Shown here piece after piece: positions 47,285 through 59,590 of a stretch of DNA of 64,000 nucleotides. The stretch covers positions 324,374 through 388,373 of the forward strand of contig VSDK01025611.1 in assembly GCA_009767595.1 (NCBI GenBank), written 5' to 3'. Source of the stretch: Symbiodinium kawagutii. Lineage: Eukaryota > Sar > Dinophyceae > Suessiales > Symbiodiniaceae. A program made the translations under genes and the position numbers. Under the pieces are notes generated by a model, which worked only from the letters and a program-made list of their open reading frames with translations, was not told the DNA's origin and did not search any database. The number at the start of each line of letters is the position of its first letter. The first letter of the stretch is position 1.

Positions 47285-50200
47285 AATCCAGGACCAACAA
47301 CAGCTGTGTCTTCCTTTGTTGGTTGCTGTCATTCTTTCTTGCTGCAACTTCTGAGGGCTGCGAAGGACCAAGTGGTCCTGCAGCAACATGCAAACCATGC
47401 ACTGCTGTGCCGTCTCGGCGGCTACTTTGATGGTTGATGGTGCAAATAGATGTCAAATGAAATGGCTGCGACACCTAATGCTTCTCTACTTGTTGTACAA
47501 GTCTTTGACGCATGTGTGCGATGCACAGGGGTGTCGCCAAAGAACCGTGAGTGATACATCTCTGATACCGCAACTCCGCCAATGGAAACAGGTGAAGTTA
47601 GGATGATTTCAAGCTGTTGGAGTGGCACTGTTGGATCGTGCATGGGGTTAACTCCTGCGTGGCAACGTCATGGTTCATCCATTCAGTAGCAGCTGGGGTT
47701 TCTAATAGGAGCTACAGCCAACTCGAGGTCGATCAAATTGACCACTGCAAAGGCAACAAACAAACCTTGCCGATGAGACTAGACCATCTTGCTACGCAAT
47801 GTCATCTTGACGTCACTAAACCACTAAGCAAACCAATAAGCAAACTATTACATGTGGTGATGCTCAAGGTGTATGCCACAGGTGCAAAACCATGGGTCAG
47901 TCCAGGGGTTCAAGCAACAACATAGAAGGATCTTGCTCAGCCTCACGCTTAACGCTCCGTAGACCAACCATCAAGCAGCACTTTCGAGCAGCTTGTGGTG
48001 TCCCCGAGTTAGGTAAGGATAGATCACTGGGAGAACGAGAGGATGTCTTGCTAGCAAATGTAGATCATAACACACTTGGTGGCTTGTAGATCCCCTGCTG
48101 AAAGTTTAATCTTAAGTCGATATGTGGCAAATCGATCAAAAATCCTAAAAACGCTGAGAAGCTAAGTTCATAGCAGCAATCCACCCAGCATACAGGTGGC
48201 GCAGCACAATCTACCATAATTATCACTAATAGCATGTTGCTGAGTGGCTTGCTGGCGCCAAACCAAGGTTATACAATCTTCTAGAAATGCTTGGTTTCTA
48301 GTGTTTATCTGTCCAATTCTTTTATGTAAATGGCTTGCTAAGTGAGAGTTATCCAGCTTTTTCATCTCACAAAGATTTATATGCAATTAGATTCCTAAAG
48401 CATGATCAACGGGTCATAGCCTTACAAAATTGATCGTTATCTAGCTATTACCTAACTCGAGGGCACCACTCTTTTAGACTTGTGGATGTCGCCAGATGCC
48501 GCGACGATCCAAAAAGGGCAAGGCGAGTTTCGAATTCGATCTTCGCGATCCCCGCATCCCGGTTGAAAAACCAAAGCCGCAGCTCATAGTGGGAACATTC
48601 ACATCCCAGATAGTCACAGAAATCATTCAGCATTTGTTCTGGGAATGAATTTGAAATTCACCAGTTCATAACTGCTCATGTTCAACTAATCAAGTAATGT
48701 ACCAATTTAATTATTCGTGCAACACGCTATTGCCGCTGCCATGATTATGATTGTTATCGTCATTATTATGCTAAACCGAACTATGTGTAACTAAGAAGCA
48801 AAGTTGGCCGCTGCGACCTGAACATTTGGCCGTGGTGCATTCCCGTCCCACAGATCATCAAAACTGAACCTGAAACCCTATAGCCTGCAACAATCTGCAA
48901 CATACAAGATATCTGGCAAGTTTCCAGTAGAGATTGACCAAAGGGTTGGTAATTGAATCACATTTACACTTTCTATTTCCTATTCTCGAAGCCTTAAAGC
49001 CAAAGACTAAACTCCAACAGTTTTCATCACCAAACAGCATTTGGTACCATCAGCCATGATGGCTGTTGTTGCGAAATCATATTTTTGACATCCCAAATAG
49101 TCGCCCCTTCGATATGTTCATGGGCGAACGTTAAGGTCGGGGCAAGCATGTCGTTATTGAGATAACTGATGATCAATAGTCATAGATCCAATCTCTCTCA
49201 TTCATCACTCTCAACTCTATCCAGAATGAACCTGCGCAATAAGAGACCAAGTATGAACGAAAATGTGACATGTTGAAAAAACTCATTCACATTACTCATC
49301 ACTGATCACTACGGGTAACAATTTCTCCCGGCCTCCCTCAATAAATAATATTCCTCGTTTGATTTTTTTTTGGGGGTGAGAATTAGATCAGATTCAGTGT
49401 GACTGCGCCCTCCCACAGGACTTGTAGCGACGCCCTTACCAGCCAAACCCATGTTAGATCAGAATGAGTAAACATATGTCAATTTGATTCCTTCCTCACC
49501 ATCTCTGTGAGTTCAACTGAGTGCGAAGTCATGATTCACCTGGTCCCATGACCCAGCGGATGATCCCAGAAGTCAAAATGACCCAAGGATCACCGAGTCC
49601 CACTTGGTAGTCACGTGATGCTCGTGGTGCTGATGGCGTAGCTGTACCAATAAAAGCAGCCAGCCCTTACAGGTTGGCCGCATTTTGAGGCAAAATTCTC
49701 ACAAAAGCATGTGAACCTCAACCACCTCAACCTCTAAGCAGTGGAACATCAATGGTTGAACAGTTGCTTGAGCGAGGTCTGAGATGCGATGTGATCCAGT
49801 TGCGGCTGTCAGAAGCGGGGCTCAAGCTGCTCTAGAAATTCTCCTCCTTGCGGTTGATGGGACTCTGGCAGTCTGGTGTCGTCCAACCGTACTCCCAAAC
49901 CATTCGTATATTTTTTTGCCAGGGCATCTCAGAGGGTTGGCCCTGCCTTTTGCAGACACTGAGAATGACGAACGTGTATAGACAAGAATGGTTATGATTA
50001 GGCAAATGATTTGGGATTGCACCATGTAGGGACGTCAGGGACGTAATTACAAATCAGCGGCTTGGCCAAAGGATGGAGTTCATGGCCCATCATGGCCATC
50101 CATGCTTTAGCGTCTGTCCCAAGCTGAGAGGCATCTATCATTGCCCATCCCATGCATCACTGACGGAAACCAAGAGCCAAACCGAAATAGAAGTTGGATG

Positions 50201-50500
50201 ATGATATGTGTTTTAATGATTTGATTTTTCTTGAGGTTGATGATCGGATTCATTTTCGGGGGTCCCCTTTTGGTAGGGTCCGGCTGCCAGTTTCCAGGGG
50301 GAGGCAATCCAATCATCATGCTGTCCAAAGACCTCCACTGGACACGTGGTTTCATGGGGGTGCGCAAGTGGTGACCTCAAGCGATGATCTTTTTTGGTAT
50401 AATATGAGGTCAGGACGATCATGAGGGGACAGCACCTGTATGAATAAACTACATGATCATATGCCAGTACAGCAAACTATAATTGAATCAATGGCCACAT
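47285..50500. other. Stretch without identified gene
   Basis: Open minus-strand pieces occur at 47378-47338 (DHLVLRSPQKLQQ after CAG|G), 48386-48168 and 48633-48448, but none has both splice boundaries plus a family match. On the plus strand 49784-49981 is open (ILLLAVDGTLAVW), again without context. The rest is AT-rich with no repeats that stand out. Confidence 0.3.
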
Positions 50501-50501
50501 T

Positions 50502-50600
50502 GGTGGTTTCTCAAAGTAGGGGTACCCCTAAATCATGCATTTATAGTTACTTATACCAATAAACCAACAATTTTTTGGGGTTCCCTATTTTGAAAAACCA
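50502..50600. repeat. Family A inverted-repeat element, complete copy
   Basis: About 99 bp. ggtggtttctcaaagtaggg then gtacccctaaatcatgca at one end; ttttttggggttccc then tattttgaaaaacca at the other. A clear small MITE with imperfect terminal inverted repeats and an AT-rich centre. Confidence 0.75.
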
Positions 50601-50619
50601 TTTGTTTGCTATTAATTTT

Positions 50620-50870
50620 TTGCGTTCCCAAGCTCCCTGACCTCATGGTTGGACCCATCCGGGCAATCCAACCACACCACAGTCCTGGTTTGAGGCATCA
50701 AGCAATTCTCGAAGATTGCTTGGTCTTGGCCACACACCCAGGTGCACCCAAGGAGAACCCAAACTTGGCCGAAAACGAAGTCACTGTGAATCAACGGCTT
50801 GTGGGCCACAGCTTCTGGGAGGTCTACCTTCATGTGTGGATGATTTTTGTCATACTTGATACCTTGTAGC
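50620..50870 (-). CDS. Candidate coding piece, gene not identified
   Basis: Long open minus-strand frame with coding-like composition: VDLPEAVAHKPLIHSDFVF, GQVWVLLGCTWVCGQDQA, then RTVVWLDCPDGSNHE before a GTCAGG donor (about 50648). The acceptor could be AAG|G near 50830. The plus strand is open here too, so coding is not certain. No family recognised. Confidence 0.35.
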
Positions 50871-51816
50871 CGGTTCATTGATGAACAGCTGGTCCGCAAG
50901 TTAGTGGCTGAAGCTCGAATCAAAACTGCTGGATGCCAATTATTGGAGTGCGTCCTACAACATCCAAAAGATGGGAAACCACCAGGGACTTGGGGGGCAC
51001 GCCATGGTTGGACAAAGCCAGTTGCCCCTCAGCCATAGGCCATAGGCCATCCTGCACATCCTGCCCCAGGGATCCCAGCGCATGTTGTTCAGCGCGCTCA
51101 TCAGGATGGACGACCGCCTCCTGGCATGGTGAATGCTGGTGGGTTCCTAGATGTTTAGACCCATCGGGTGGCGGTTGGTGGATGGTAGGTGCTGCTTAGG
51201 GCTAGGATAGTGCTGTTTGGCGATGAGTAGTGATGACAAGTGATGTTTCACAAGGGTTGGTGATGATTGATGAAGGTTCATGATGCTGAATGGTATTTCG
51301 GCATGGTTCACTGCTGCTCAACTGTGGTGCATTTAACAAATTGTTGGTAGAAACAAGCTTTCGGTAGATTCGCGTTCGTAAATGGTAGCCAATCATCACT
51401 TAAGGGTCAACCATATGGCATTCTGACATCCTGCCTGACATCCTATTTAGCACACGCAGCGTCACACCTGACTCTTTGTTCTGACACTATTGGCAGTTTT
51501 CTATCTGGCACTGTTTCTCACACATCATCCAACGGTCCATCTGGCATCCCAGAAGGCTACAAGGTTCGGGTTGGAGTTCTGGAAAGAGTTTGGGTCCGGA
51601 AATGCCCACAAACCACTCCCCCAAGATCATGAATCAAGTACATGGTGCATTGTTTCAAGCCACATGGTCACCTGGCTGTGGGTTAACATTATCAACCCAC
51701 ACATGTGCCACGCAGGCTCATTGTCAAGTCGTGGTGCCGTTCAATTGCAGTGAACGAACCATCTCAAGGATTGTCATCTCCTAAATCAGCTGCCGATGTT
51801 TTCGCTGAAATCCCTT

Positions 51817-51974
51817 GGCTGTGGGTCAAAACCCTGCACCCCTGGCGTACCACCATTGAAATTGTTGGTTATTAGGTTAAATAATTTTGTTAACCAATAT
51901 AACCACAATATGTTAAATAATTTTGTTGGTTATTGTCCCGCATGAAAGTGATGGTTTGTAATGACCCATCGCCA
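51817..51974. repeat. Family B inverted-repeat element, copy 1
   Basis: Left end ggctgtgggtcaaaaccctg, then cacccctgg; right end tgtaatgacccatcgcc. Internal duplication of gttaaataattttgtt with gttggttat. About 158 bp. Confidence 0.65.
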
Positions 51975-52018
51975 CATGTGAAATCAAAAACAAGTACATG
52001 CGTGAATAAACACATACA

Positions 52019-52110
52019 TGGCTGTGGGTCAATGCCCGGTACCTCTGGTGAAGAATGACCAAACTACCCCGGGCTGGGATGTTCATCTGCTTTTCTTGCC
52101 ACATGGTGGC
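52019..52110. repeat. Family B element, copy 2 (left end)
   Basis: ggctgtgggtcaatgcccgg then tacctctgg, the same left end as copy 1, only about 45 bp after copy 1's right end. Right end not clear (cttgacctgtaccc near 52110). Confidence 0.45.
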
Positions 52111-52542
52111 TTGACCTGTACCCATATGAACATGTGGTTTATGAATAGGTCTACACATATGTACGCATAAATGTCAACAATAATCATATCAACAATGTGC
52201 TATGACACGTCATGCAAATAATGTTCCGTATAAATATGTATACAAATTTGATGTAAATCACATATTTTCAGACCACCATCACCTTGACATAGCTTTTTGT
52301 TGCCGGGACGTCATAGTTTAACCACTTAAATCTTTCATTTACCAACAAAATCTCTAGGTTTATCAACACCTGGATCTCCAGTGCATACTGCGTGCAGCAC
52401 GCGGGAAACCGGTCCCAGTGTGCCCTGCCATGCCCTGCCTATCTGCTCGTGAGGGGTCGTCCTCTAAATCGTCGACGGCATGCCTGGTGTCGCAGCTCGA
52501 CAAAACTTAGACATGGTTAAGGTTTATGGGATAATAGTAATG

Positions 52543-52663
52543 TTAAGCCAGGATTGATAAACCCCCGGTTGATTAAAATGGGGGTATCCCCTAAAAGCCT
52601 TGGTTTCCCTGTAAAATGGTAACTCCCCAATTAATCAACCTGGGGTTTATTAACCCTGGGTCA
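52543..52663. repeat. Long hairpin element
   Basis: Left arm ttaagccaggattgataaac, cccggttgattaaaatgggg; right arm ccccaattaatcaacctggg, gtttattaaccctgggtcaa. The arms are near-complete reverse complements of about 45 bp with a spacer of about 30 bp. Single copy in the window. Confidence 0.75.
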
Positions 52664-55600
52664 AGATTATTGACAGTGATCGGTTGATTTAGTGATTGGC
52701 ATTGGTTAGCTATGGGTAAATCATGGTCAATACCTTGGAATTAGTGCTTGACAAGGGTTAGGTCGCATCTTTTTAGTGGTTAAGTCTGAGATGACATTCA
52801 CCTATCATGGGTTAACAATTGTTGACACTCAAGGCGCTTTTTGAAGTGCCCACCCGGGGATTGTTCTCCTTCACTAGGGCCCTCCTACCAGTCCCAGTTG
52901 GCCAACAAAGGATCAAGGCTAGGGAGACCATCACCTTAGGGCTCGCAGTTAGTATGCATAGGTTACTTGACAGAACCATCACGTAGTGGTCCAGTCCAAT
53001 TACTGTTGAACCAGCAATGGAAACCGCTTCAGTTAGTGATGACCATCACAAACCACTGAACTACGCACTACGAATACTCGAATGATCACTAATGGCCCAC
53101 AAATGGTTTTGGTAGATATATATAACCATTAGCTCGTTGAATGGCGAGGCTTGACCAACGAATCTCACTGGTCGGACATGGCTTTGGGGATGGAGCTCCT
53201 CGTTCTCTGCTGGTTTATCTACTGGACATGGTGATCTTAGCATGATCAAGCACTATGACTCTACAAAGAACGAGGGAGTTGCCAAGTCGAAAACCATTCA
53301 CCTGCTTATCTGCTATCACCCTGGGTGAAACGTTGGGTTGAACAACATTTCTTTAATGGACAAACGGCCCAAAAAATATGGTTTCCACATCAAACTGCAT
53401 CAAGCCGTTGCTTTTGACTCAGGGTAATCAGCTGGGACTATGGCAAAATCATCGGCCAACTCACCATGAAAACACTACCGTAGATCGGTGATTGGGAGTG
53501 GTGGATGTTCCAGCCTTAGAAGCCTTAGTTGAAGAGAAAAAATGCTGATGAACGAACCTTAGTTAAATAGAAAACTGCTCTTAGTTGATACAAAAATAGC
53601 CTAGTTAATACAGCCGTAGCCAGCAAACTCTTAGGCCTTAGATACCTGATTGTTCCAATCATAGTTCACTTGGCACCTAATAGAAGTGCCATAGCAATGA
53701 CCTAATGGATAGCTAGGCAACGAAGTGTTCCCTTGATGCTTGCTACTGGTGGTTCCTTCATGCTGTGACTCAAGACTACTTGCCTGTGGCTAAGTGATAC
53801 CCCGCAAATGTAAATATCCACTATACCTGAGCGTTACTGTATGTTCCCATGGTGAACCAACTTAACGACCCCTTAGGAGCATCACGTCGCATATATTTTG
53901 CATGAATCTCCCACCACAGCCAGGTCGAAAACCAACGAAAGGTCCTACACTCCGCTAATCCAACAGTTTGCTGGCTGGAAAATCACCATGTTTGACAGAG
54001 AAACCCTGGAAACCATCAAGATTTGGTAGATTATCCAGCCAGCTACGTTATATAGATGACGAAAGGCTCAATAGGTCCACCCCGTCTACCAGTCACAGCG
54101 CAAGCGCGGCCTGAAATCCGCCATTTCTTCCTCCACATCCATGGCGCCGTTGCTACCATACACCTCCGAAACAAAGGCCTCCACAGTGTCATAGTAGGAA
54201 CCCGCAGCCTCAGGCAGGGGCTGCAAATCCCGAAGACATAGACATGTGGGGGATGTGAGTCATCCAGTCATGATGAGAAGTCATGGTGATATGGCTATTT
54301 CTTGAGCACAGGTAAGTGGGGATGATGACCTTTTCAACAATTTCCCATCAATGGTCAGCCGTCAGCAGTTTTGATGACAGCTAGGTGTGGTCGAAACAAG
54401 TGTATCTGAAAATGGGTGAGCCCAGCATTCTTGTTCAAGAACGGACCCCTAACATTTAATCCCACTGGTAGGCAACCCAAGTCATCGAAAAAAAAAAGAT
54501 CATAACTCAAGTTCATCACTGGAGATTAACATGGATGAGCCGCCCACCTATCCCCATCTCCCAGCACGTGGTGAGCTTCAACTCAGTTCCATGGTGCCAC
54601 CAAGATGCTATGACTTGTGAGGCACGCTTCTCCACGGCCTTGCTGACAGGCCCAGCATCATCGATCCTCGGTACCAAGGCTGGTGAACCTTGGGCTCCCT
54701 GGCTCCGCTGGTGGCCATCCTTGGCCTCGAAATCTTCCCAGTCATGGCCATGATGGCCAGCAACTTGGTAAATGGATTAAATGAGGCACCCCCAGGGCCA
54801 TCTTGACATACACCACCTTGTTCTTGGTGTTCCTTCACCTTCAATTACATGGGGCTGATTGTTGGGGCCTATACCGACCACCGCCAAAAGAACAAAAGAT
54901 CGGATTGTTTTCCAAGTCTTCTTCGGCGGTCTTAAGCCAGGTTGGGGGTGTAGGTTGCCAACCCACAGCGCATCAAGATGGGTGTAAAGCCCAACTTCCG
55001 GTCTACTTAGGCGATCTTACGGCATGCTGGGGGTGTAGGTTGGTGATCACCATCATTTGACCACATTCAATCGATGGATCATGCTGACTCCAACCATGGC
55101 CATCACCATTGGACCTGGCCACCCTTCAGCACCAGCACCACAACGCCCTCCCTGGTGCCGACGTGTCACGAGACATCGCCAGATTGCTGCAGGAGGCCTT
55201 CCAGCTTCTCCTGGCAGCCAGGTGCCATCCAGGTGGGGCCACCCAGCCGGTAGCCAAGCTGGTGCCATTCCCCTACCAAGCACTAGAAATCATCAGGACG
55301 AAGTCCAGCGAACTGTTCAGCAGTAGGCACCTGGGTGGTGATTCTGGTCGATCATAGGGGACAATGACAACCTGTATGATATTTCCAAATTCCATACGAT
55401 CCAATATCCTCACCCAGATCTGTACTACGCACTTCCCTTGCGGCACCGCTGGCAGCCGCTGGCACCTTGGCAGCAATGGCCACCATACTTGGCACTTTGT
55501 TCCTGAGCCAAAACGTGGCCCAAGCGACTCCTTGATTAATACACGCGTGTCATGTTCTTGATAGATCTAACCATGGGTTGGATGTTGACAGCCATCTCCT

Positions 55601-56365
55601 ACTCATGCCTCAAATAGCCATGTTCGATCATGACTCCTGGATGCTCATGAGGGGAGCAAGGGAGCAGAACAGCACGTCTTCAATGTGCAGCTCATCAATG
55701 GCATGATCCAAATGATGAGCCCATACCGACAAGCTAACCATCACTCTGGGAGCCCTCTCCTGACCAAGCTTTCTCGCAACTTCTTCCTGCAAAAGCAAAC
55801 TGAAAAAAAGGTGGAAACAGGATTTGGAACGGTGACTGCAATCAATTAGTAACAAGCCAAAACTTCAAGGACCTGTCATCATAGAAAAATCCAACACTCG
55901 GCAAGTGAGATGCAGAACTTTCTCCAAAAAACACGGTTTGTCACTTCATGTTCATGCGACCCCACTGCTCGCCCTAGGATGCTCTGGCTTCCCTTACAAG
56001 GTGGCATGAGCGGCACAACCCGTTGATTTCAAGGCACTAGGCAGGCATTGCTGGAGACCAACGGACTGTAGGTTGATATCGGTAGTAAGCCATTTTCCTA
56101 TCTATCAAACTTGGAAACTCATGCAGTGATAGGTACATCCATTGATCAGCCCTGTGAACACCAGAGTTTCCTCAGGATCAGCCCTGTCAACACCAGATTT
56201 TCCGCAGGACTTGCGCACCCCAACCCATTGGTTCAAGCGTTTCCCACGTGATGCAGGGCCCTGCCTGATTTGAACAGCATGACTGACCTGGAACAGTTCT
56301 CGTGAAGGTGTGTTGGTCATGAGTGACCAGCTCAAAGAACTAACACACTGGTTGGATTTTTGCTA

Positions 56366-56466
56366 CGGGGTATTTCTCAAACAAGGAACCCCCAAATCAT
56401 CCAGTGTCAATCATGTGCAGTAAGAATCCAATCATTTTCTGGGTCCCCTGTTTTGAGAACCCCCTA
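56366..56466. repeat. Family A inverted-repeat element, complete copy
   Basis: About 101 bp. acggggtatttctcaaacaa, ggaacccccaaatcatcca at the left; atcattttctgggtcccctg, ttttgagaaccccc at the right. Same ends as the copy at 50502. Confidence 0.75.
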
Positions 56467-57126
56467 TAATCACAGTGTTTGCTATCATGATTGGCATTGC
56501 GCAAGTACTGTAAACTGTTTGATCAAATAACATCGCGACATAGTGTGACTTATCATTACTAATTATCAATGACTGTCCAATGGATTTTGATGAATGCGCA
56601 CAACATCAGCATGTAATGATATGGCTATGTGTCACAGCATTGGTGATATCAATACATTACCTTGTAAACATTGTTCTATATCTCCAACGTGGGCATGTAT
56701 GCAAACAAGCTGATAAACCAATGCATTCGCATGTTAAAATGCACAGCAACAACAAACATTGTTTCTAGATTTTAATGCAGAAACAGCTGTCATTCCTCTT
56801 GGATCATCATGCGAAAAGTCTGATACATCAAACCGGTTGTTGTGTTAAAGGCAGCCTGCATTCCCCTAAAGGCTCGGACAAACATGGCCATATACGGCCA
56901 TGTCGCTATCATCGTCATATATTTCTCAATGCATTTGAGTCAAAAAGGACATAGTAGATCAAGCTGAGATGGTCCAACGAACCAGTTGTCGAAATTCGAA
57001 AGTGATGCAGTCAAAATCATGATAACCCCCTGGGAACTGAGGGAAATTCCGCCTCCAAAATGAACATCATGTGCTCTCATGCCTCTCCCAAATAACCACC
57101 TCCAACTAAGCAAGTCAACTTGACAC

Positions 57127-57241
57127 TTGGATCTTGCGTTGCTGGGTCTGCATTTTCGGAAGCAATCCCACCACTTCACGGCCCGGATCGATGTCGAGCA
57201 ACACTGCCCAGCCAAATCCGAGGCTTTTGAGGAGACTGAAC
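57127..57241 (-). CDS. Candidate exon, gene not identified
   Basis: A 115-nt exon (one base plus 38 codons) after CTGAG|G and before a GTGTCA donor. Reads FSLLKSLGFGWAVLLDIDPG, then REVVGLLPKMQTQQRKIQ. Coding-like and well bounded, but no family recognised. It follows the exon at 57755-57652 on the same strand and could belong to the same gene. Confidence 0.45.
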
Positions 57242-57651
57242 CTCAGCAGGTAGGAGCTGAGCAACTCGAGATATCCATCACCTGTCGTGGATGGCACCCA
57301 GCATGCATCTATTTTGCAGCCTGAAAACGTCGTGAACCTGGAACACCGAGAATGCCCACAATCAAGATCCAACAGGGTACCTGTGAAAAAACATATAGTT
57401 GTTCAATTCTTTTTGAGATCAAGCGAGCGCAACTGTAAAAATTGATGAACTTGTTGATCCTCAGCTTTCTGTGAGCCGGGCTGAAAAACATATCAAATGG
57501 CAAAGGTACAAAAGGCAAGAATTTGGCAAAGTGACGGAGCTAATTGATCTGCAAAAACAATGACCAGGGAACCACACTGCAACACCCTGACCGTTCGGTT
57601 CCTGCGAAACCGAACACTGGCCATGCTGATAGTCTTGGTTGGAAGGTTCAC

Positions 57652-57755
57652 CTTTCCATCAGTGGTTTGTATGGACCCATAGCTGCTTTTCCGGTCAACT
57701 ACGTAGAGCAAGTGATGCTGTTGAAGAATGATATACGACTGGCAGTGCTGACTGC
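57652..57755 (-). CDS. Candidate exon with weak FHA-like pattern
   Basis: A 104-nt exon (two bases plus 34 codons) after CTCAG|G and before GTGAAC. Reads SQHCQSYIILQQHHLLYVVD, then RKSSYGSIQTTDGK. The spacing S..H....I......y.v.D..S.yGs resembles a forkhead-associated phosphothreonine-binding domain. The frame stays open beyond the donor (VRFRRNRTVRVLQCGS), so the exon may be longer. Identification is weak. Confidence 0.4.
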
Positions 57756-57796
57756 CTGAGCCAATCAAGAAACACGTTTTTTCCCTTGGAAATATC

Positions 57797-57905
57797 CCGG
57801 CAGTGGGTCCCTTCACCCTGTACCCCTGAACCATTCATTTCCCTATGAGTGTTGGTTATTATCCCCCATGAAAGTTGGTTGGTGAAGTGCTTGACACAGA
57901 GCCAC
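57797..57905. repeat. Family B inverted-repeat element, copy 3
   Basis: ccggcagtgggtcccttcac, cctgtacccctg at the left; gttggttattatcccccatg, then gtgcttgacacagagccac at the right. About 109 bp. Confidence 0.7.
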
Positions 57906-58374
57906 CAACAAACCAACCGACACCAACATCAACCCACAAGCCTTAACCAACATGCACCCACTGCCAAGGCCAGCACCAAATGCAGCAAGGAGGAAATCAA
58001 ACGCCTCAGAGTGGGTGGCAGTGACAAGCTGATGATGTTTTGCGTGGCACATGTTGACGGATAAATGTGGGGCTGTGGTAGGCAGTTGTCGGTTGTGGGG
58101 TGGCGCAATCCCCGGCTAAGATGCCCATCTCCGAGCAAAAGACTTTCTTCCGAGAGGGGTGATTTTATGGCGATAGATCGATGTCCATCACGAAACAGTG
58201 ATGTGGGTGATCTCATCTACTGGGTTGGTCCGCATGGTTTGGAGTTTACTGAGCATACCACTAACACCTATGACTAAAGTGGTCAGTTGCCTGGTCTTTG
58301 ACCAGGTGGTATGACTAAACAATATTGGGAAGCGAAACAATGGTTGGTTTAATATTTAAGATTGGCTATCCTTG

Positions 58375-58410
58375 GACGATTCGGGGGCCCCCCTATTTTG
58401 AGAAACGCCA
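58375..58410. repeat. Family A terminus (solo end), abutting a family B element
   Basis: gacgattcgggggccccc then ctattttgagaaacgcc. Only a few bases separate it from the left end of family B copy 4. Confidence 0.55.
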
Positions 58411-58413
58411 ATA

Positions 58414-58527
58414 TATGGCTGTGGGTCAAAACCCTGGACCCCTGGTTCCCCATCATCAACCATTCTTTTCCCTGTTATTGTTGGGTATTATCCTCTACTG
58501 TTGATTGGTTAATATTGACCCATGGCC
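58414..58527. repeat. Family B inverted-repeat element, copy 4
   Basis: tatggctgtgggtcaaaacc, ctggacccctgg at the left; ggttaatattgacccatggcc at the right; gttgggtattatcc in the middle, as in copies 3 and 5. Confidence 0.7.
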
Positions 58528-59254
58528 AAAAAGTTAGTATATATATATATATATCCCCTAAAACTGTTAGCTATCATCCCCTGTCAATTAACCATTAACC
58601 AGCTATTATTGCTTGATTAACCGCCATACACATTGTCATTTTGCTGGTCCTTTTCGCTACCTACGGATCTCATCTCATCCAAGGACGGTGAAGTATGCGC
58701 GGCTTGGCTGCCACGGATTCATTCCACTGGTGGCGCCCTCCGATCTGTCGCATCTGGGGGATGTTTCCGTCGAGAGTCGCATGGCATAGTGGTGGGCAAT
58801 GGTGGTTGTAATAATAGGAACTATAACCCTTAATCAATGGTCAAGGAGATGCATAGTCATTGGTCAACCTATGATGGGTAACCCCCAATGCTGGTTACTT
58901 TTGGGTCATAGATGCTCATTGCTAATAGTAGAAACTGATAGTTGCTGAGTGTCAGAGAGATCCTCAACGACACTCCTATCGGGTGGGAAAACAAGCGTCA
59001 ACCTGATAGTGATCCTCGTGGATGGTTTCAGGGTATAGTTAATGAGTGTTCCTTTTTTTTGTTCCCGCTTGAATGCAGGTCATGCGCAACGTGCTGATCA
59101 AGTGTTTCTGCGACCCTGACATTCCCGTCAGTGTTATGTTCCCTTGTTTTGCTTCGAAAGGATTTGCCCGGGAACGTCACTGCAAAGAACCCCTGGAGGA
59201 CAAATGTACCGTGGCTTATGGCTTGATATCCCTATTGTTTGTAGCTTGATATCC

Positions 59255-59433
59255 ATATGGCAGTGGGTCAGTTCACCCTGTACCCCTGGTTCCCCTATCA
59301 TTGGCTATCATTTTTCCTATTTTTGGATTTTTTGGTTAGTATCCCCCACTCAAGTTGGTCGAGTTTCCCCATGAAATTGTTGGTGATTATCCCTCATGAA
59401 ATTGGTTGGTTAAGTGCTTGACCCATAGCCATA
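59255..59433. repeat. Family B inverted-repeat element, copy 5
   Basis: The most complete copy, about 179 bp: atatggcagtgggtcagttc, accctgtacccctgg at the left; ggttaagtgcttgacccata, gccata at the right. The interior has two tandem ttggt...atccc(c/t) ...atgaaa units. Confidence 0.75.
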
Positions 59434-59479
59434 CGTTGGTATCACCACCACTGCTGGTGAGTGCTGGTTGCCATCCACT

Positions 59480-59590
59480 TCGCATGGCGCTTCGCCGATT
59501 CTCAGCACCGCACGGGGTCAGCGTCTCTGGTGAGATGAGTTGGCACAAGGCACGGACGATGCCGTCCTGCGCGGTGCGGTTGCATGGGAG
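59480..59590 (-). CDS. Weak exon candidate
   Basis: Minus strand after CCGCGCAG|G (about 59571) reads DGIVRALCQLISPETLTP, followed by a possible GTGCGG donor. No family recognised, and the plus strand is open as well. Confidence 0.3.

Larger units (their letters stand above)
51120..57126. other. Long stretch with no confidently identified gene
   Basis: Besides the repeat elements noted separately, only weak minus-strand pieces were seen: about 51120-51020 (AVVHPDERAEQHALG after a GAG|G acceptor), 54765-54560 (VPRIDDAGPVSKAVEKRASQ, then VIASWW) and 55215-55173 (EKLEGLLQQSGDVS between CAG|G and GTGACA). These could be dynein tail exons or exons of other genes. No start codon region for the dynein gene was found. 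Confidence 0.3.

Noticed and set aside
46854-47286. Plus-strand open frames with LLRFPQHSLWGNAP
   Set aside because: No acceptor or donor in phase, and the stretch contains a hairpin; looks like repeat sequence.
55057-55357. Plus-strand frame reading SRDIARLLQEAFQLLLAARC
   Set aside because: Coding-like at first sight, but no proper splice boundaries on that strand; a minus-strand piece with AG|G and GTGACA is equally possible. Left uncalled.
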